64,000 nt of DNA from Shouchella clausii. GTDB lineage: Bacteria; Bacillota; Bacilli; Bacillales; Bacillaceae_D. Every line of letters begins with the position of its first letter. The first letter of the stretch is position 1. Shown piece after piece: positions 1-9,700 of the stretch. Location: positions 3,348,001 through 3,412,000 of the forward strand of contig NZ_CP019985.1 in NCBI RefSeq assembly GCF_002250115.1, given 5' to 3'. A program made the position numbers and the translations under genes. The notes beneath the pieces are model-generated. The model was given only the letters and a program-made list of their open reading frames with translations. It did no database searches and was not told where the DNA came from.

Positions 1-633
1 GTGGCAGCAGATATAGGGTTTCCCCTAACGAAATGGATTGGTTCAGAGCAAGTCCACCAAGCAGAGATAGCGGAAGTGACGGCGGCAGATGCTGGCAGGG
101 GCGCTGATTGCCTAGAAACAGCGCTTCCTGGTTTAGATGGCATTTACACGGAAGAACAGGGGTTGTTGTTGACAAGCCTGTATGCGGACTGTGTCCCCCT
201 ATACTTTGCGGCTAAGTCGGCTGGCCTTATTGGTCTTTGCCATGCTGGCTGGAAAGGGAGCGTTGCCAAAATTGGACCGAAACTGCTAGGCATCTGGAAA
301 GAAAAGCATCGCGTTTCTGCAAGCGATGTCTATGTATTAATAGGCCCAAGTATTTGTGCTTCCCATTACGAGGTAGATGAAGCGGTAGCTTCTAAAGTAA
401 AGGATGCCCTCGGCGGCGAAGTGGCTCGTGTGCTGACGCCAACCAAGCCTGGGCATAGCCTGCTGGATTTGCCGATGTTGAATAAGCAGCTTCTAATCGC
501 TGCAGGTGTAAATCCATCTCATATACATACTTCAAACGTATGCACGTACGAAAGCGATGCGTTTTTCTCCCACCGCAAAGAAAAGGGGCGGACGGGCAGG
601 ATGATGAGCGCAATCGGGTTACAAAAAGGGTGA
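1..633 (+). CDS. ylmD: YlmD/YfiH family (PgeF-like) multicopper-oxidase-fold protein, 5' truncated
   Basis: C-terminal 210 codons of a YfiH/DUF152 protein. Members of this family are about 270-280 residues, so roughly 60-70 residues lie before the window, and the GTG at base 1 is probably internal. Visible family signatures are the CHAGWKGS segment near residue 80 of the fragment and the C-terminal region SNVCTYES..FFSHRKEKGRTGR. These supply the metal-binding Cys and His residues. The family is described as a purine nucleoside phosphorylase/adenosine deaminase and, in E. coli PgeF, as a peptidoglycan-editing factor. Which activity applies here cannot be told. It sits 7 bases before ylmE, as in B. 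subtilis. Confidence 0.9.
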   Translation: MAADIGFPLTKWIGSEQVHQAEIAEVTAADAGRGADCLETALPGLDGIYTEEQGLLLTSLYADCVPLYFAAKSAGLIGLCHAGWKGSVAKIGPKLLGIWKEKHRVSASDVYVLIGPSICASHYEVDEAVASKVKDALGGEVARVLTPTKPGHSLLDLPMLNKQLLIAAGVNPSHIHTSNVCTYESDAFFSHRKEKGRTGRMMSAIGLQKG

Positions 634-640
634 AAAATCA

Positions 641-1330
641 GTGAGTGTAAATGTTGCAGAAAACGTAGCAAACATAAAAATGCGAATCAGGCAAGCATGC
701 GAGCGGAGCGGGCGCGCTGTTGATGATGTACGCATCATTGCCGTCACAAAATATGTTTCCGTCGCTACAGCCAAACAAGCGGTGGAAGCGGGAATTGCCG
801 ATATAGGTGAAAACCGGATTGAAGGCGCCCTCGAAAAAGCTGCTGCCATTGGCCAAGCACGCCTCCATTTTGTCGGTTCGCTCCAATCGAGAAAGGTTAA
901 AAACATTGTCAACGTTGTTTCATGCCTCCATTCTTTGGACAGGTTGAGCTTGGCAAAAGAGATTGATAAGCGACTCGAGCCAGGAAAGACAATCGATTGT
1001 TTTGTACAAGTCAATGTCAGCGGCGAACAATCGAAAAATGGACTAGCGCCAGATGAAGTGAGGCCATTTATAAATGAACTGGCCGCTTATCCAGCCGTTC
1101 GGGTCATCGGTTTGATGACAATGGCCCCTTTTGAACAAGATGCTGAACGAACGAGGCCGATTTTTTCAGGGCTCAGAGAGCTTCGCGACCAAATACAGGC
1201 GGACAAGCTTTCATATGCCCCTTGCACGGAGTTGTCAATGGGGATGTCTAACGATTTTGAAGTTGCAATCGAGGAAGGCGCAACGTTTATCCGTCTTGGA
1301 ACGTCTCTTGTTGGCAAAGAGGAGTCGTAA
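641..1330 (+). CDS. ylmE: YggS/PLPBP family pyridoxal-phosphate homeostasis protein
   Basis: 229-residue protein of the YggS/PROSC family, a fold-type III PLP-binding TIM barrel that buffers free pyridoxal phosphate and affects amino-acid metabolism. The PLP lysine lies in the IAVTKYVS segment near residue 37. Family motifs [11 protein letters not shown] (usually GENR.QE), [10 protein letters not shown] and the late [24 protein letters not shown] are all present. The start is GTG at 641, preceded by an AAAAGGGTG ribosome site inside the end of ylmD. The gene is followed 17 bases later by sepF. Its place in the ylm cluster is conserved among Firmicutes. Cytosolic; no sign of truncation. Confidence 0.94.
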   Translation: MSVNVAENVANIKMRIRQACERSGRAVDDVRIIAVTKYVSVATAKQAVEAGIADIGENRIEGALEKAAAIGQARLHFVGSLQSRKVKNIVNVVSCLHSLDRLSLAKEIDKRLEPGKTIDCFVQVNVSGEQSKNGLAPDEVRPFINELAAYPAVRVIGLMTMAPFEQDAERTRPIFSGLRELRDQIQADKLSYAPCTELSMGMSNDFEVAIEEGATFIRLGTSLVGKEES

Positions 1331-1347
1331 AAAAGGAGAGGAAGGCC

Positions 1348-1815
1348 ATGGGCTTTAAAACAAAGTTCAAGCGTTACTTTAACCTAGATGACCACGTTGA
1401 AGAAGTCGAGCGTTATGTAGAAGAACCTGAACAGCGTGACGAACGCCCTGCGCTTGAGAAGGGAAGGGCACCGAAGGCGAAGCAGACGGCAGGGCTGGAA
1501 CAAAACCAGAACGTTGTAAGCTTGCAAAGTGTGCAAAAATCAGCGAAAATGATATTACTGGAACCGCGCTCTTATGACGAAGCTCAAGACATTGCCGACC
1601 ATTTAAAACGACGCAAGGCAGTCGTCATCAATTTATTGCGGATTGAACAAGAGCAAGCGTTAAGAATAGTAGATTTTTTAAGTGGAACCGTTTATGCTAT
1701 TGGAGGAGACATTCAAAAAATCGGACCAGGTATTTTTCTTTGTACGCCAGACAATGTGGAAATCACTGGCTCAATCAGTGATTGGGTCACAAGACAAACA
1801 GATAGCACGGTATGA
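1348..1815 (+). CDS. sepF: Cell division protein SepF
   Basis: 155-residue SepF. It has an N-terminal amphipathic stretch ([11 protein letters not shown]) that in the family anchors the protein to membrane. An acidic and variable linker follows (about 20-65), then a C-terminal SepF domain (about 68-150) containing [21 protein letters not shown] and the [17 protein letters not shown] segment. SepF polymerises into rings and aligns FtsZ filaments at the septum. The ATG at 1348 follows a GAGGAAGG ribosome site. It lies between ylmE and ylmG, the normal order, which supports co-expression with division genes. Confidence 0.96.
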   Translation: MGFKTKFKRYFNLDDHVEEVERYVEEPEQRDERPALEKGRAPKAKQTAGLEQNQNVVSLQSVQKSAKMILLEPRSYDEAQDIADHLKRRKAVVINLLRIEQEQALRIVDFLSGTVYAIGGDIQKIGPGIFLCTPDNVEITGSISDWVTRQTDSTV

Positions 1816-1824
1816 GGAAAGTAG

Positions 1825-2121
1825 GTGACGGAATCACAAATGGAAACAATGGTCAACTTTATTTTTAACTTGCTTCAAAATGCGGCATTTTTGTATTTGA
1901 TAGCGATTTTCATTTACATTCTAATGTCATGGGTGGGCGGCCGCGATTCGGCTTTCGGGCAAGTGCTTGGGAAAGTGGTTGATCCCTATTTAGATATGTT
2001 TCGTAGCTTTATCCCGCCACTTGGCATGATTGATTTGTCGCCAGTTGTCGCCATTATTGTCCTCAACTTGGCAAGGCAAGGGCTTTACCCTTTGCAGCAA
2101 ATGATTTTGTCGTGGCTGTAG
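1825..2121 (+). CDS. ylmG: YggT family membrane protein YlmG
   Basis: 98-residue membrane protein with two hydrophobic segments (about residues 10-35 and 65-90). They are separated by a loop carrying the YggT signature around the VDPYLDMFRSFIPPLGMIDLSP region. The start is GTG at 1825 directly after a GAGGAAAGTAG ribosome site; ATG at 1840 is an alternative that would remove five residues. YggT/YlmG proteins are linked to division and envelope assembly, but their molecular role is not established. It lies 9 bases after sepF and its TAG stop abuts ylmH. Confidence 0.9.
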   Translation: MTESQMETMVNFIFNLLQNAAFLYLIAIFIYILMSWVGGRDSAFGQVLGKVVDPYLDMFRSFIPPLGMIDLSPVVAIIVLNLARQGLYPLQQMILSWL

Positions 2122-2133
2122 GTGGGACTTAAA

Positions 2134-2895
2134 ATGTATGAACACTTTCGCGAAGAAGAGCGCCCGTTTATTGACCATATCCAAACTCTTCGTGAACAGG
2201 CGGCCCGCTATCATCAAGAAAAGTTGACTATTTTTCTTGATCCGCGAATGCAAGAAGTTGCGAAGTCCGTTATTGGCCAAGACGGAGAGATCGATTTGCA
2301 GTTTTTTGGCGGAGCCGATGGATGCGAGCGCAAACGTGCGTCCATTCGCCCTGCTTACTTAAAAAATGAGCCAATCGATTGGGACATTTCCCTTTTTAAA
2401 GCCACCTACGCGAAAAAATTTGTGACGCTTACACATAGGGATGTGCTTGGCGCATTAATGAATACAGGCATGAAACGGGAAACGTTTGGCGATATTTCCG
2501 TTACGGACAATGCGTTTTATGTCGCCTGCACGAAAGAGGCAAGTGCTTATATCGCCATTGCGCTTAAGCAAGTTGGCAAGGCAACCGTTTCTTTAGAAGA
2601 AACCGATACGCTTGAGTTGCCTGACGAGAAGTGGGAAGAGAAGCCAGTGACTGTGTCCTCTCTGCGCTTGGATGTCCTCTTAAGCGCTTTGTATGGCCTA
2701 TCAAGAGCGAAAGCGGCCGACTTGATCGGCAAGGGGCTCGTGAAAGTCAACTGGAAGGTAGTAGAACATCCTAGCTTCCGCGTGGCGATTGGCGATGATT
2801 TGTCTGTAAGAGGGGCTGGCCGGGCTAAAGTATTAAAGCAAGAAGGCGTGACAAAAAAGGACAAGTACCGGCTAGTGCTTGGCAAGAAAAGCTAG
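2134..2895 (+). CDS. ylmH: S4-domain RNA-binding protein YlmH
   Basis: 253-residue protein with an N-terminal YlmH domain (to about 170) and a C-terminal S4 RNA-binding domain (about 175-240: LRLDVLLSALYGLSRAKAADLIGKGLVKVNWK). YlmH binds 50S subunits carrying nascent peptidyl-tRNA and takes part in rescue of stalled ribosomes; RqcH, the other arm of that pathway, is encoded at 24757-26463. I chose ATG 2134, which follows GGTGGG with 7-base spacing and fits the family N-terminus (MYEHFREEERPFID). A GTG at 2122, immediately after the ylmG stop, would add four residues. Confidence 0.92.
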   Translation: MYEHFREEERPFIDHIQTLREQAARYHQEKLTIFLDPRMQEVAKSVIGQDGEIDLQFFGGADGCERKRASIRPAYLKNEPIDWDISLFKATYAKKFVTLTHRDVLGALMNTGMKRETFGDISVTDNAFYVACTKEASAYIAIALKQVGKATVSLEETDTLELPDEKWEEKPVTVSSLRLDVLLSALYGLSRAKAADLIGKGLVKVNWKVVEHPSFRVAIGDDLSVRGAGRAKVLKQEGVTKKDKYRLVLGKKS

Positions 2896-3009
2896 TTTTA
2901 CATAGCGAGACGAGGCAAAATGAAGGATTTTCCGCGAAAAAGAAGGAAGAAGCAAAGACGATGTCGAAAAAAATAAATGGATGATGAGTCTGTGATGGAG
3001 GTGGCTGCG

Positions 3010-3528
3010 TTGCCTTTAACGCCGTTGGATATTCATAATAAAGAATTTACCCGTGCTTTCCGCGGATATGACGAAGATGAAGTCAATGAGTTTTTGGACC
3101 AAGTCATTAAAGACTATGAAGCGGTGCTGCGTGAAAAGAAAGACTTATTTGAGCAAGTGACTGCGCTTGATGAAAAGCTTTCCCATTTTAATAATATTGA
3201 AGAGACGCTAAATAAATCGATTCTCGTAGCGCAAGAAGCGGCCGACGATTTGCGCAGCAATGCCCAAAAGGAAGCGCAGTTGATCGTGAAAGAAGCGGAG
3301 AAAAATGCGAATCGAATCGTGAACGAGGCGCTTTCAAAGTCACGGAAAGTCATGATGGAAATGGAAGAGCTTAAAAAGCAAGCATCTGTCTATAAAATGC
3401 GCTTCAAAATGTTGATTGAAGCACAAATGGAAATGTTGCAAACGGAAGACTGGGAACAGTTTGCCGGGAACGAGGATTTTGACGAAGAGGAACTGCTAAA
3501 AGAACAGGAAGAGCAGGAAAACGTATAA
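3010..3528 (+). CDS. divIVA: Cell-pole and septum organiser DivIVA
   Basis: DivIVA, 172 residues from the TTG at 3010. This start gives MPLTPLDIHNKEFTRAFRGYDEDEVNEFL, the canonical membrane-binding N-terminus, and is preceded by GGAGGTGG with 5-6 base spacing. An upstream in-frame ATG at 2977 would add a non-conserved 11-residue tail. Long coiled coils fill about residues 25-145, and the tail is acidic. The protein senses negative membrane curvature, recruits MinJ and other partners to the septum and, in sporulating bacilli, tethers the chromosome origin at the pole via RacA. It closes the ylm cluster and is followed by the ileS promoter. Confidence 0.95.
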   Translation: MPLTPLDIHNKEFTRAFRGYDEDEVNEFLDQVIKDYEAVLREKKDLFEQVTALDEKLSHFNNIEETLNKSILVAQEAADDLRSNAQKEAQLIVKEAEKNANRIVNEALSKSRKVMMEMEELKKQASVYKMRFKMLIEAQMEMLQTEDWEQFAGNEDFDEEELLKEQEEQENV

Positions 3529-3532
3529 CCAG

Positions 3533-3561
3533 TTGCATTTTCTGGGTTCCGTCCTTATAAT
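3533..3561 (+). promoter_or_regulatory. Sigma-A promoter for the ileS T-box transcript
   Basis: TTGCAT at 3533-3538 and TATAAT at 3556-3561 are separated by exactly 17 bases. The -10 box is perfect and the -35 box matches 4 of 6. It lies just after the divIVA stop and drives the T-box leader. Start of transcription would be near 3568. Confidence 0.8.
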
Positions 3562-3567
3562 GAAAAC

Positions 3568-3846
3568 CATAAAATGAATGAACGTTAAAAACAAGGATAG
3601 GGACAGTGGGCAATCGCGTACATGCCAAAGCGAGCCGGGAATGGTGGAAGCCCGGTGCATGGCTTGCCCTGAATCGCCCTTGAGTTCTGCCTGCGAACCG
3701 CACATGTTTATCCATTTGTGCTAGTAGTGGGGTGCGTGCTGCCTACGTTAACGGCGTGAAGTGGAAAAGGCGCTTGTGCTTTTTCTATGAGGGTGGTACC
3801 GCGGGAAAACCTTCTCGTCCCTTTTTTGGGATGGGAAGGTTTTTGT
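3568..3846 (+). promoter_or_regulatory. T-box leader controlling ileS (tRNA-Ile sensing)
   Basis: This leader fills the 343-base gap between divIVA and ileS. The T-box sequence GGGTGGTACCGCGG lies at 3791-3804. It is followed by a terminator hairpin with arms about 3807-3821 and 3828-3842 and then a T-rich tail. Upstream stem-loops (for example around 3628-3665) fit Stem I. GAATCGCCC at 3671-3679 could hold the specifier, with ATC at 3673-3675 reading isoleucine; that assignment is inferred from the downstream gene. Uncharged tRNA-Ile is expected to stabilise the antiterminator and switch ileS on. Confidence 0.92.
3807..3846 (+). terminator. T-box intrinsic terminator before ileS
   Basis: Arms AAACCTTC (3807-3814) with GAAGGTTT (3835-3842) and CGTCCC with GGGATG form a strong stem around a T-rich loop, followed by TTTTTG. 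It competes with the T-box antiterminator. Confidence 0.88.
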
Positions 3847-3871
3847 TTTTAACGATAAAGGAGCGAAAACG

Positions 3872-6643
3872 GTGGATTATAAACAAACATTACTAATGCC
3901 GAAAACGGCGTTTCCGATGCGTGGCAACTTGCCAAATAGCGAACCGAAACGCCAAGAACAATGGGAAGAGATGGACATTTATAAACAAGTGCAAGAACGC
4001 ACAAAAGGCCGTCCTTACTATGTTTTGCATGATGGCCCTCCATATGCAAACGGCGATATTCATATGGGGCACGCACTTAACAAAATCATTAAAGACTTTA
4101 TCGTCCGCTACAAATCCATGTCTGGGTTCCATGCCCCATATGTTCCTGGGTGGGATACCCATGGCTTGCCGATTGAAACGGCATTAACGAAAAACAAAAA
4201 AGTAGACCGAAAGTCAATGAGCATTGCCGATTTTCGCAAGCTTTGCGAAGAGTATGCACTTGAGCAAATAAATAGCCAACGCCAGCAGTTCATGCGGCTC
4301 GGCGTCCGCGGCGACTGGTGGAAGCCCTATATTACGTTGGAAAAAGAATTTGAAGCGGAGCAAATCAAAGTCTTCGGGAAAATGGCTAAAAAAGGCTATA
4401 TCTATAAAGGCAAAAAGCCTGTTTACTGGTCGCCATCTTCGGAGTCTGCCTTAGCGGAAGCTGAGATCGAATACTACGACAAACGCTCTGCTTCCATTTA
4501 TGTCGCCTTTCAAGTTGCAGATGGAAAAGGGGTATTGCCTGAGGATGCTGCTTTAGTTATCTGGACGACGACACCATGGACCATTCCTGCAAACTTAGGC
4601 ATCACCGTCCATCCTCAATTGGAATACAGCGTCGTGCGCACGGGCGGCCGTTCATTTGTGGTAGCAAGCGGTTTGCTTGAACATGTCCAAACGGAACTAA
4701 GTTGGGAAGATGTGGTTGTTGAAAAGACAGTCACAGGAAAAGAATTGGAATATATTGTTTGCCGCCATCCGTTTTATGATCGTGACTCCCTTGTTATGAA
4801 TGGCGAGCATGTGACATTGGACGCCGGTACTGGCTGTGTCCATACGGCCCCTGGGCACGGCGTTGATGACTTTGTCGTCGGCCAAAAATACGGGCTAGAC
4901 GTGTTATGCCCTATTGATGACAAAGGGATAATGACGAGTGAAGCGCCAGGTTTTGAAGGCGAATTTTATGACAACATTAACAAAATGGTGACTGAGAAAC
5001 TAGAAGCAGTAGGCGCTCTGTTAAAGCTCGGGTTTATTACTCACTCGTACCCTCATGACTGGCGTACGAAAAAGCCTGTTATTTTCCGGGCAACTTCGCA
5101 ATGGTTTGCCTCCATCGCCAATATTCGCAAGGAGTTGCTACAAGCGGTCGCAAATACAGAGTGGATTCCAGCGTGGGGGGAAACGCGGCTGCATAATATG
5201 GTCCGTGACCGTGGCGACTGGTGTATTTCGCGGCAACGTGCTTGGGGCGTGCCAATTCCGGTTTTTTATGGAGAGGATGGCACCGAAATTATTAGCGAAG
5301 AAACGATTGAACATGTCTCGAACTTGTTCCGTGAGCATGGATCAAATGTCTGGTTTGAACGTGAGGCGAAAGACTTGCTGCCGCCAGGATTCGCTTCCCC
5401 GCACAGCCCGAATGGCCATTTTACAAAAGAAACCGATATAATGGACGTCTGGTTTGATTCTGGCTCGTCGCACCAAGGCGTTTTACGGGAACGAAATGAC
5501 CTTGTGTTCCCAGCGGACCTTTACTTTGAAGGTAGCGACCAATACCGTGGTTGGTTTAACTCTTCACTATCTACTTCGGTTGCAATCAATGGGGTTGCTC
5601 CGTATAAAGGGGTACTGAGCCATGGCTTTGTTATGGACGGTGAAGGCAAAAAAATGAGCAAGTCCCTTGGCAACATTGTGGTGCCAAATACCGTTATGAA
5701 ACAGCTTGGCGCTGACATTTTGCGGCTTTGGGTGGCGTCCGTCGATTATCAAGCCGACAGCCGTGTGTCTGATTCGATCTTAAAACAAGTTGCAGAAACA
5801 TACCGGAAGATCCGCAATACATTCCGCTTTCTCCTTGGCAATTTGCATGATTTTGACCCGAAAACCAACGCTGTCCCACGGGACCAACTAACAGGCGTGC
5901 ATGCGTTTTTGCTTGTACGTTTAAATGAGCTAACGAAACGTATGCATGAAGGCTACAATGAGTACCAGTTCTTAAATGTCTATAATCACTTCCGCAATTT
6001 TTGCACGGTTGAATTGAGTTCCTTTTATATGGACATTTCAAAGGATACCCTTTATATCGAGCACGCTGACCATCCTGAGCGCCGCGCTTTCCAGACAGTG
6101 ATGTATGAAGTAGTGACGGCACTGACTAAACTGATTGCCCCGATTTTGCCACACACGGCAGATGAAGTATGGGAAAACATTCCTGGCGTGAACGAACAAA
6201 GCGTACAACTCACGGATATGCCAACTGCCGAAGAATTAAGCGGTACAGATGAGTTAAAAGCACATTGGCAAGCATTTATGGATGTCCGAGCGGATGTGCT
6301 TAAAGCATTAGAAGTAGCCCGCAATGAGAAAGTAATTGGCAAGTCGTTGCAAGCATCGTTGACGCTTTATCCAAATAAGCAAGCACGCGCTCTGCTTGAA
6401 GCGACTGAAGGCTTGAAAAAACTATTCATCGTCTCCAATGTACAAATCGCAAATGAAGGCGACGAAGTGCCAGCAGCCGCACAGCAATTTGCGGATGTCG
6501 CTGTGCTTGTGGAAAAAGCGGAAGGGGAAACGTGCGAGCGTTGTTGGCAAGTCTCCACTACAGTTGGAGCAGATGAAAAGCATCCAACTTTGTGCTTGTC
6601 ATGTGCCCAAACCGTTACGAACCACTACAACGACGTTGTTTAA
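3872..6643 (+). CDS. ileS: Isoleucyl-tRNA synthetase
   Basis: 923-residue class I synthetase that charges tRNA-Ile in the cytosol. The ATP-binding HIGH motif appears as HMGH near residue 64 and the KMSKS loop near 593. A large CP1 editing domain lies between them ([23 protein letters not shown]), and an anticodon-binding domain follows. The C-terminus has a CERCW..CLSC zinc site, typical of bacterial-type IleRS. Length matches the B. subtilis enzyme (about 921). The start is GTG 3872 after AAAGGAGCG. Expression is governed by the T-box leader just upstream. A strong terminator follows at 6688-6722. Confidence 0.98.
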   Translation: MDYKQTLLMPKTAFPMRGNLPNSEPKRQEQWEEMDIYKQVQERTKGRPYYVLHDGPPYANGDIHMGHALNKIIKDFIVRYKSMSGFHAPYVPGWDTHGLPIETALTKNKKVDRKSMSIADFRKLCEEYALEQINSQRQQFMRLGVRGDWWKPYITLEKEFEAEQIKVFGKMAKKGYIYKGKKPVYWSPSSESALAEAEIEYYDKRSASIYVAFQVADGKGVLPEDAALVIWTTTPWTIPANLGITVHPQLEYSVVRTGGRSFVVASGLLEHVQTELSWEDVVVEKTVTGKELEYIVCRHPFYDRDSLVMNGEHVTLDAGTGCVHTAPGHGVDDFVVGQKYGLDVLCPIDDKGIMTSEAPGFEGEFYDNINKMVTEKLEAVGALLKLGFITHSYPHDWRTKKPVIFRATSQWFASIANIRKELLQAVANTEWIPAWGETRLHNMVRDRGDWCISRQRAWGVPIPVFYGEDGTEIISEETIEHVSNLFREHGSNVWFEREAKDLLPPGFASPHSPNGHFTKETDIMDVWFDSGSSHQGVLRERNDLVFPADLYFEGSDQYRGWFNSSLSTSVAINGVAPYKGVLSHGFVMDGEGKKMSKSLGNIVVPNTVMKQLGADILRLWVASVDYQADSRVSDSILKQVAETYRKIRNTFRFLLGNLHDFDPKTNAVPRDQLTGVHAFLLVRLNELTKRMHEGYNEYQFLNVYNHFRNFCTVELSSFYMDISKDTLYIEHADHPERRAFQTVMYEVVTALTKLIAPILPHTADEVWENIPGVNEQSVQLTDMPTAEELSGTDELKAHWQAFMDVRADVLKALEVARNEKVIGKSLQASLTLYPNKQARALLEATEGLKKLFIVSNVQIANEGDEVPAAAQQFADVAVLVEKAEGETCERCWQVSTTVGADEKHPTLCLSCAQTVTNHYNDVV

Positions 6644-6687
6644 GGCAACGAATCGCTTGTGTCCACATCAAATCAACGAGGAATCTT

Positions 6688-6722
6688 AAGCTAGTCGAGT
6701 GTACCACTCGACTAGCTTTTTT
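6688..6722 (+). terminator. Intrinsic terminator after ileS
   Basis: Perfect 13-base-pair stem (6688-6700 with 6706-6718), five-base loop GTACC, then a T run. It ends the ileS transcript before ylyA. Confidence 0.93.
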
Positions 6723-6813
6723 CGTGCTCTTTTGGATTTCCGATCTGGTTAGATTTGCTTGGGCAAAAACGGCTGTTTTTGGTGATGCTAATTTCAAGAA
6801 GGGGGATCTTAGC

Positions 6814-7437
6814 ATGGATCAAAAGTGGTTAAAACTAAAACAAGCATTACAACAACAAAAGCAGGGGTTAGAACAAACACTTGCCAATCAAATCAATGAC
6901 CATAATACAGGGGAACTATCTCAGTATGACAACCATCCTGCTGATACAGCGACGGACTTATTCGAACGGGAAAAAGACCAAGCTGTTCACAATCATATAA
7001 AAGATGAACTTCATGAAGTCGAACATGCGCTGGCGAAATTTAACGATGGCACGTACGGCATTTGCGAAAAGACAGGGAAAGCGATTCCTTATGAGCGCTT
7101 GGAAGCTTATCCAACAGCGAGAACGGTGGTGGAAGAAAGCAGGCCATTTGAGGAGTACCGCCCTGTTGAGGAAGATGTCTTAAAAGGTTTTGAAGCCTAT
7201 AACAACGATGATCAGGACGCTACCTTTTTTGACGGCGAAGACGCATACCAATCTGTTGCTCGTTTTCATGATACATCGCCGGAATACGACGAGGAAACAG
7301 GGGATACAGACACGTATGGCGCCAATGGAGTAGAGGCGTATGAAGGTTTCTTATCAACTGGGATAGACGGTTATCATGGCCCTGACAGTATCCATATCGA
7401 ACGCAACGACCATTACAAACGATACCGCCGTGACTAA
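6814..7437 (+). CDS. ylyA: YlyA/YteA-type DksA/TraR-like protein with degenerate zinc finger
   Basis: 207-residue acidic protein with an N-terminal coiled coil (about 1-70) and a DksA/TraR-like segment YGICEKTGKAIPYERLEAYPTA near residue 85-105. The normal CxxC..CxxC zinc finger is reduced to a single Cys, so zinc binding is unlikely. The remainder (about 110-207) is rich in Asp, Glu and Tyr. B. subtilis YlyA at the same locus between ileS and lspA binds RNA polymerase and affects sporulation genes; the same role is inferred here. Start ATG 6814 follows GGGGGAT. An open frame extends upstream to 6592 but crosses the ileS terminator. Confidence 0.8.
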   Translation: MDQKWLKLKQALQQQKQGLEQTLANQINDHNTGELSQYDNHPADTATDLFEREKDQAVHNHIKDELHEVEHALAKFNDGTYGICEKTGKAIPYERLEAYPTARTVVEESRPFEEYRPVEEDVLKGFEAYNNDDQDATFFDGEDAYQSVARFHDTSPEYDEETGDTDTYGANGVEAYEGFLSTGIDGYHGPDSIHIERNDHYKRYRRD

Positions 7438-7446
7438 AGGTTGTTG

Positions 7447-7489
7447 CACGCCTCTAGCGGGCGCTTACAAACAAGTAAACGCTCGCATA
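7447..7489 (-). repeat. Intergenic element, copy 1 (pairs with 39587-39620)
   Basis: Read on the minus strand this stretch begins TATGCGAGCGTTT and ends CTAGAGGCGTG. The plus-strand copy at 39587-39620 begins with the identical 13 bases and ends CTAGGGCGTG. The middles share GTTTAC-like and GTTT segments but differ in length. Both copies lie between genes (after ylyA; between prkC and rsgA). Function unknown. Confidence 0.55.
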
Positions 7490-7581
7490 CTTCTTTTAAC
7501 TAAGAATTGAGTTAGGAGTTGTGCAGTGTGTGCACGGTCGCTCGTTTTTGGCACCACGAGCGCGTTTGCTTTAATCTGAAG

Positions 7582-7610
7582 CGGACATTTTTATGGATTT
7601 ATGCTACACT
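7582..7610 (+). promoter_or_regulatory. Candidate promoter for lspA-rluD
   Basis: CGGACA (7582-7587) and TACACT (7605-7610) with a 17-base spacer, 31 bases upstream of the lspA start. The two boxes match consensus at 4/6 and 5/6. The only other structure in the 204-base gap is the repeat at 7447-7489 and a hairpin GCTCGT/ACGAGC at 7540-7561. Confidence 0.5.
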
Positions 7611-7641
7611 TACCCTATGCATATGAAGTGGGGGAAAAGCA

Positions 7642-8097
7642 ATGGCATACATAGTGGCACTGATCATTATCGCACTAGACCAGTTGACTAAGTGGCTAGT
7701 CGTAACTTATATGGAGTTGGGCGAACGAATCCCGATTATTGATCAAGTCCTTTACCTATATTCACATCGCAATACAGGAGCCGCTTTCGGCATTTTGCAA
7801 GGCCAAATGTGGTTTTTTTACATTGTTACAATCATCATTGTTGGCGTGATCATTTATCTTATCCAAACAGAAGCAAAAGGCAACCGCTTGTTAAAAATCG
7901 CTCTCGGGCTTGTGCTAGGAGGGGCGATCGGCAATTTCATCGACCGCCTTTTACGTCAAGAAGTCGTCGATTTTATCGATACATTTGGCGATTTCCCGAT
8001 TTTTAATATCGCTGATTCAGCCTTGACCATTGGCGTCGGCCTTTTTTTACTAAACATATTGATTCAAGCGCGCAACGAAAAAAGGAGCACACGATAA
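7642..8097 (+). CDS. lspA: Lipoprotein signal peptidase (signal peptidase II)
   Basis: 151-residue integral membrane aspartic protease with four transmembrane segments. It cleaves the signal peptide of diacylated prolipoproteins. Conserved blocks include DQLTKW near the N-terminus, RNTGAAFG, GGAIGNFIDRL (first catalytic Asp) and VDFIDTFGDFPIFNIADSALTIG (second catalytic Asp). ATG 7642 follows GTGGGGGAAAAG. The TAA stop at 8095-8097 abuts the rluD ATG, so the two are almost certainly co-transcribed, as in other bacilli. Confidence 0.97.
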   Translation: MAYIVALIIIALDQLTKWLVVTYMELGERIPIIDQVLYLYSHRNTGAAFGILQGQMWFFYIVTIIIVGVIIYLIQTEAKGNRLLKIALGLVLGGAIGNFIDRLLRQEVVDFIDTFGDFPIFNIADSALTIGVGLFLLNILIQARNEKRSTR

Positions 8098-9006
8098 ATG
8101 GAGCAATGGGTCATTACAAAAGAACACAACGAACAGCGAATTGATAAAGTGGTCGTTGATTTGCACGGACAAGCATCACGGACAGCTGTCCAACGCTGGA
8201 TAAATGAAGGAGCTGTGCTTGTCAATGGGAAAGAAGTCAAAACAAATTCGAAAGTTCAGCAAGGCGACAAAGTCACGCTCACAGAACCAGAAGCGCAGGA
8301 AGTAGAACTTTTAGGGGAAGATATCCCCTTAGACGTTGTTTATGAAGATAGCGATGTGATCGTCGTCAACAAGCCCCGAGGCATGGTTGTCCACCCTGCT
8401 CCTGGACATGAGAGTGGCACGCTCGTCAATGCGCTGTTGTTTCACTGCAAAGACCTCTCAGGCATTAATGGGGAAATTCGTCCAGGGATTGTCCACCGTA
8501 TTGATAAAGATACATCAGGTCTGATCATGGCCGCTAAACATGACGCTGCCCACGAGCATTTGGCGGCCCAGTTAAAAGCAAAGACGACTGAAAGACGTTA
8601 CAAAGCCATCGTTCATGGCGTTATCCCACATGCAAAAGGGACAATTGACGCACCGATTGGCCGAGACCAAAAAGACCGCCAGAAGATGGCTGTCACCCAT
8701 GTCAACAGCCGGCCGGCTGTGACCCATTTTTCACTGGAGGAAACGTTTAACCAATATAGTTATGTATCTTGTGAATTGGAAACAGGACGAACACACCAAA
8801 TCCGCGTCCATTTCAACTATATTGGCCATCCATTAGCAGGCGATCCGAAATATGGGCCAAAAAAAACGCTTCCGATCAATGGCCAAGCTTTGCACGCGGA
8901 AACTCTTGGCTTTACCCATCCACGAACAGGGGAACGGCTCCGTTTTTCAGCACCTCTCCCAGCAGAGATGGAAAAATTGCTCGTTGATTTGCGAAATGCC
9001 CATTGA
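8098..9006 (+). CDS. rluD: 23S rRNA pseudouridine synthase, RluD family (YlyB)
   Basis: 302-residue enzyme with an N-terminal S4 domain (about 13-75) and an RsuA/RluA catalytic domain. The signature GIVHRIDKDTSGL near residues 135-147 holds the catalytic Asp. HVNSRPAVTHF and ETGRTHQIRVHFNYIGHPLAGDPKYG are also conserved. It is expected to modify uridines in helix 69 of 23S rRNA. It lies between lspA and the pyrR leader, the usual Bacillus order. The pyr promoter -35 box overlaps its stop codon. Confidence 0.95.
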   Translation: MEQWVITKEHNEQRIDKVVVDLHGQASRTAVQRWINEGAVLVNGKEVKTNSKVQQGDKVTLTEPEAQEVELLGEDIPLDVVYEDSDVIVVNKPRGMVVHPAPGHESGTLVNALLFHCKDLSGINGEIRPGIVHRIDKDTSGLIMAAKHDAAHEHLAAQLKAKTTERRYKAIVHGVIPHAKGTIDAPIGRDQKDRQKMAVTHVNSRPAVTHFSLEETFNQYSYVSCELETGRTHQIRVHFNYIGHPLAGDPKYGPKKTLPINGQALHAETLGFTHPRTGERLRFSAPLPAEMEKLLVDLRNAH

Positions 9007-9031
9007 CAACCATTGACTAGTTTGCAATAAT
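9003..9031 (+). promoter_or_regulatory. Promoter of the pyrimidine operon
   Basis: TTGACA (9003-9008, overlapping the rluD stop), 17-base spacer, AATAAT (9026-9031). The -35 box is perfect and the -10 matches 5/6. It would start transcription a few bases before the first PyrR binding loop. A second TTGACT at 9013 is too close to this -10 box. Confidence 0.75.
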
Positions 9032-9046
9032 GATTGAGATAGAAAA

Positions 9047-9698
<652 letters not shown>

Positions 9699-9700
9699 AC

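Noticed and set aside
2911-2976. Short basic open frame between ylmH and divIVA
   Set aside because: 18 codons of Lys/Arg-rich sequence with no ribosome site; the gap more likely carries divIVA control sequences that I could not define.
7540-7561. GCTCGT/ACGAGC hairpin upstream of lspA as a terminator
   Set aside because: Six-base-pair stem with no following T tract; too weak to call.
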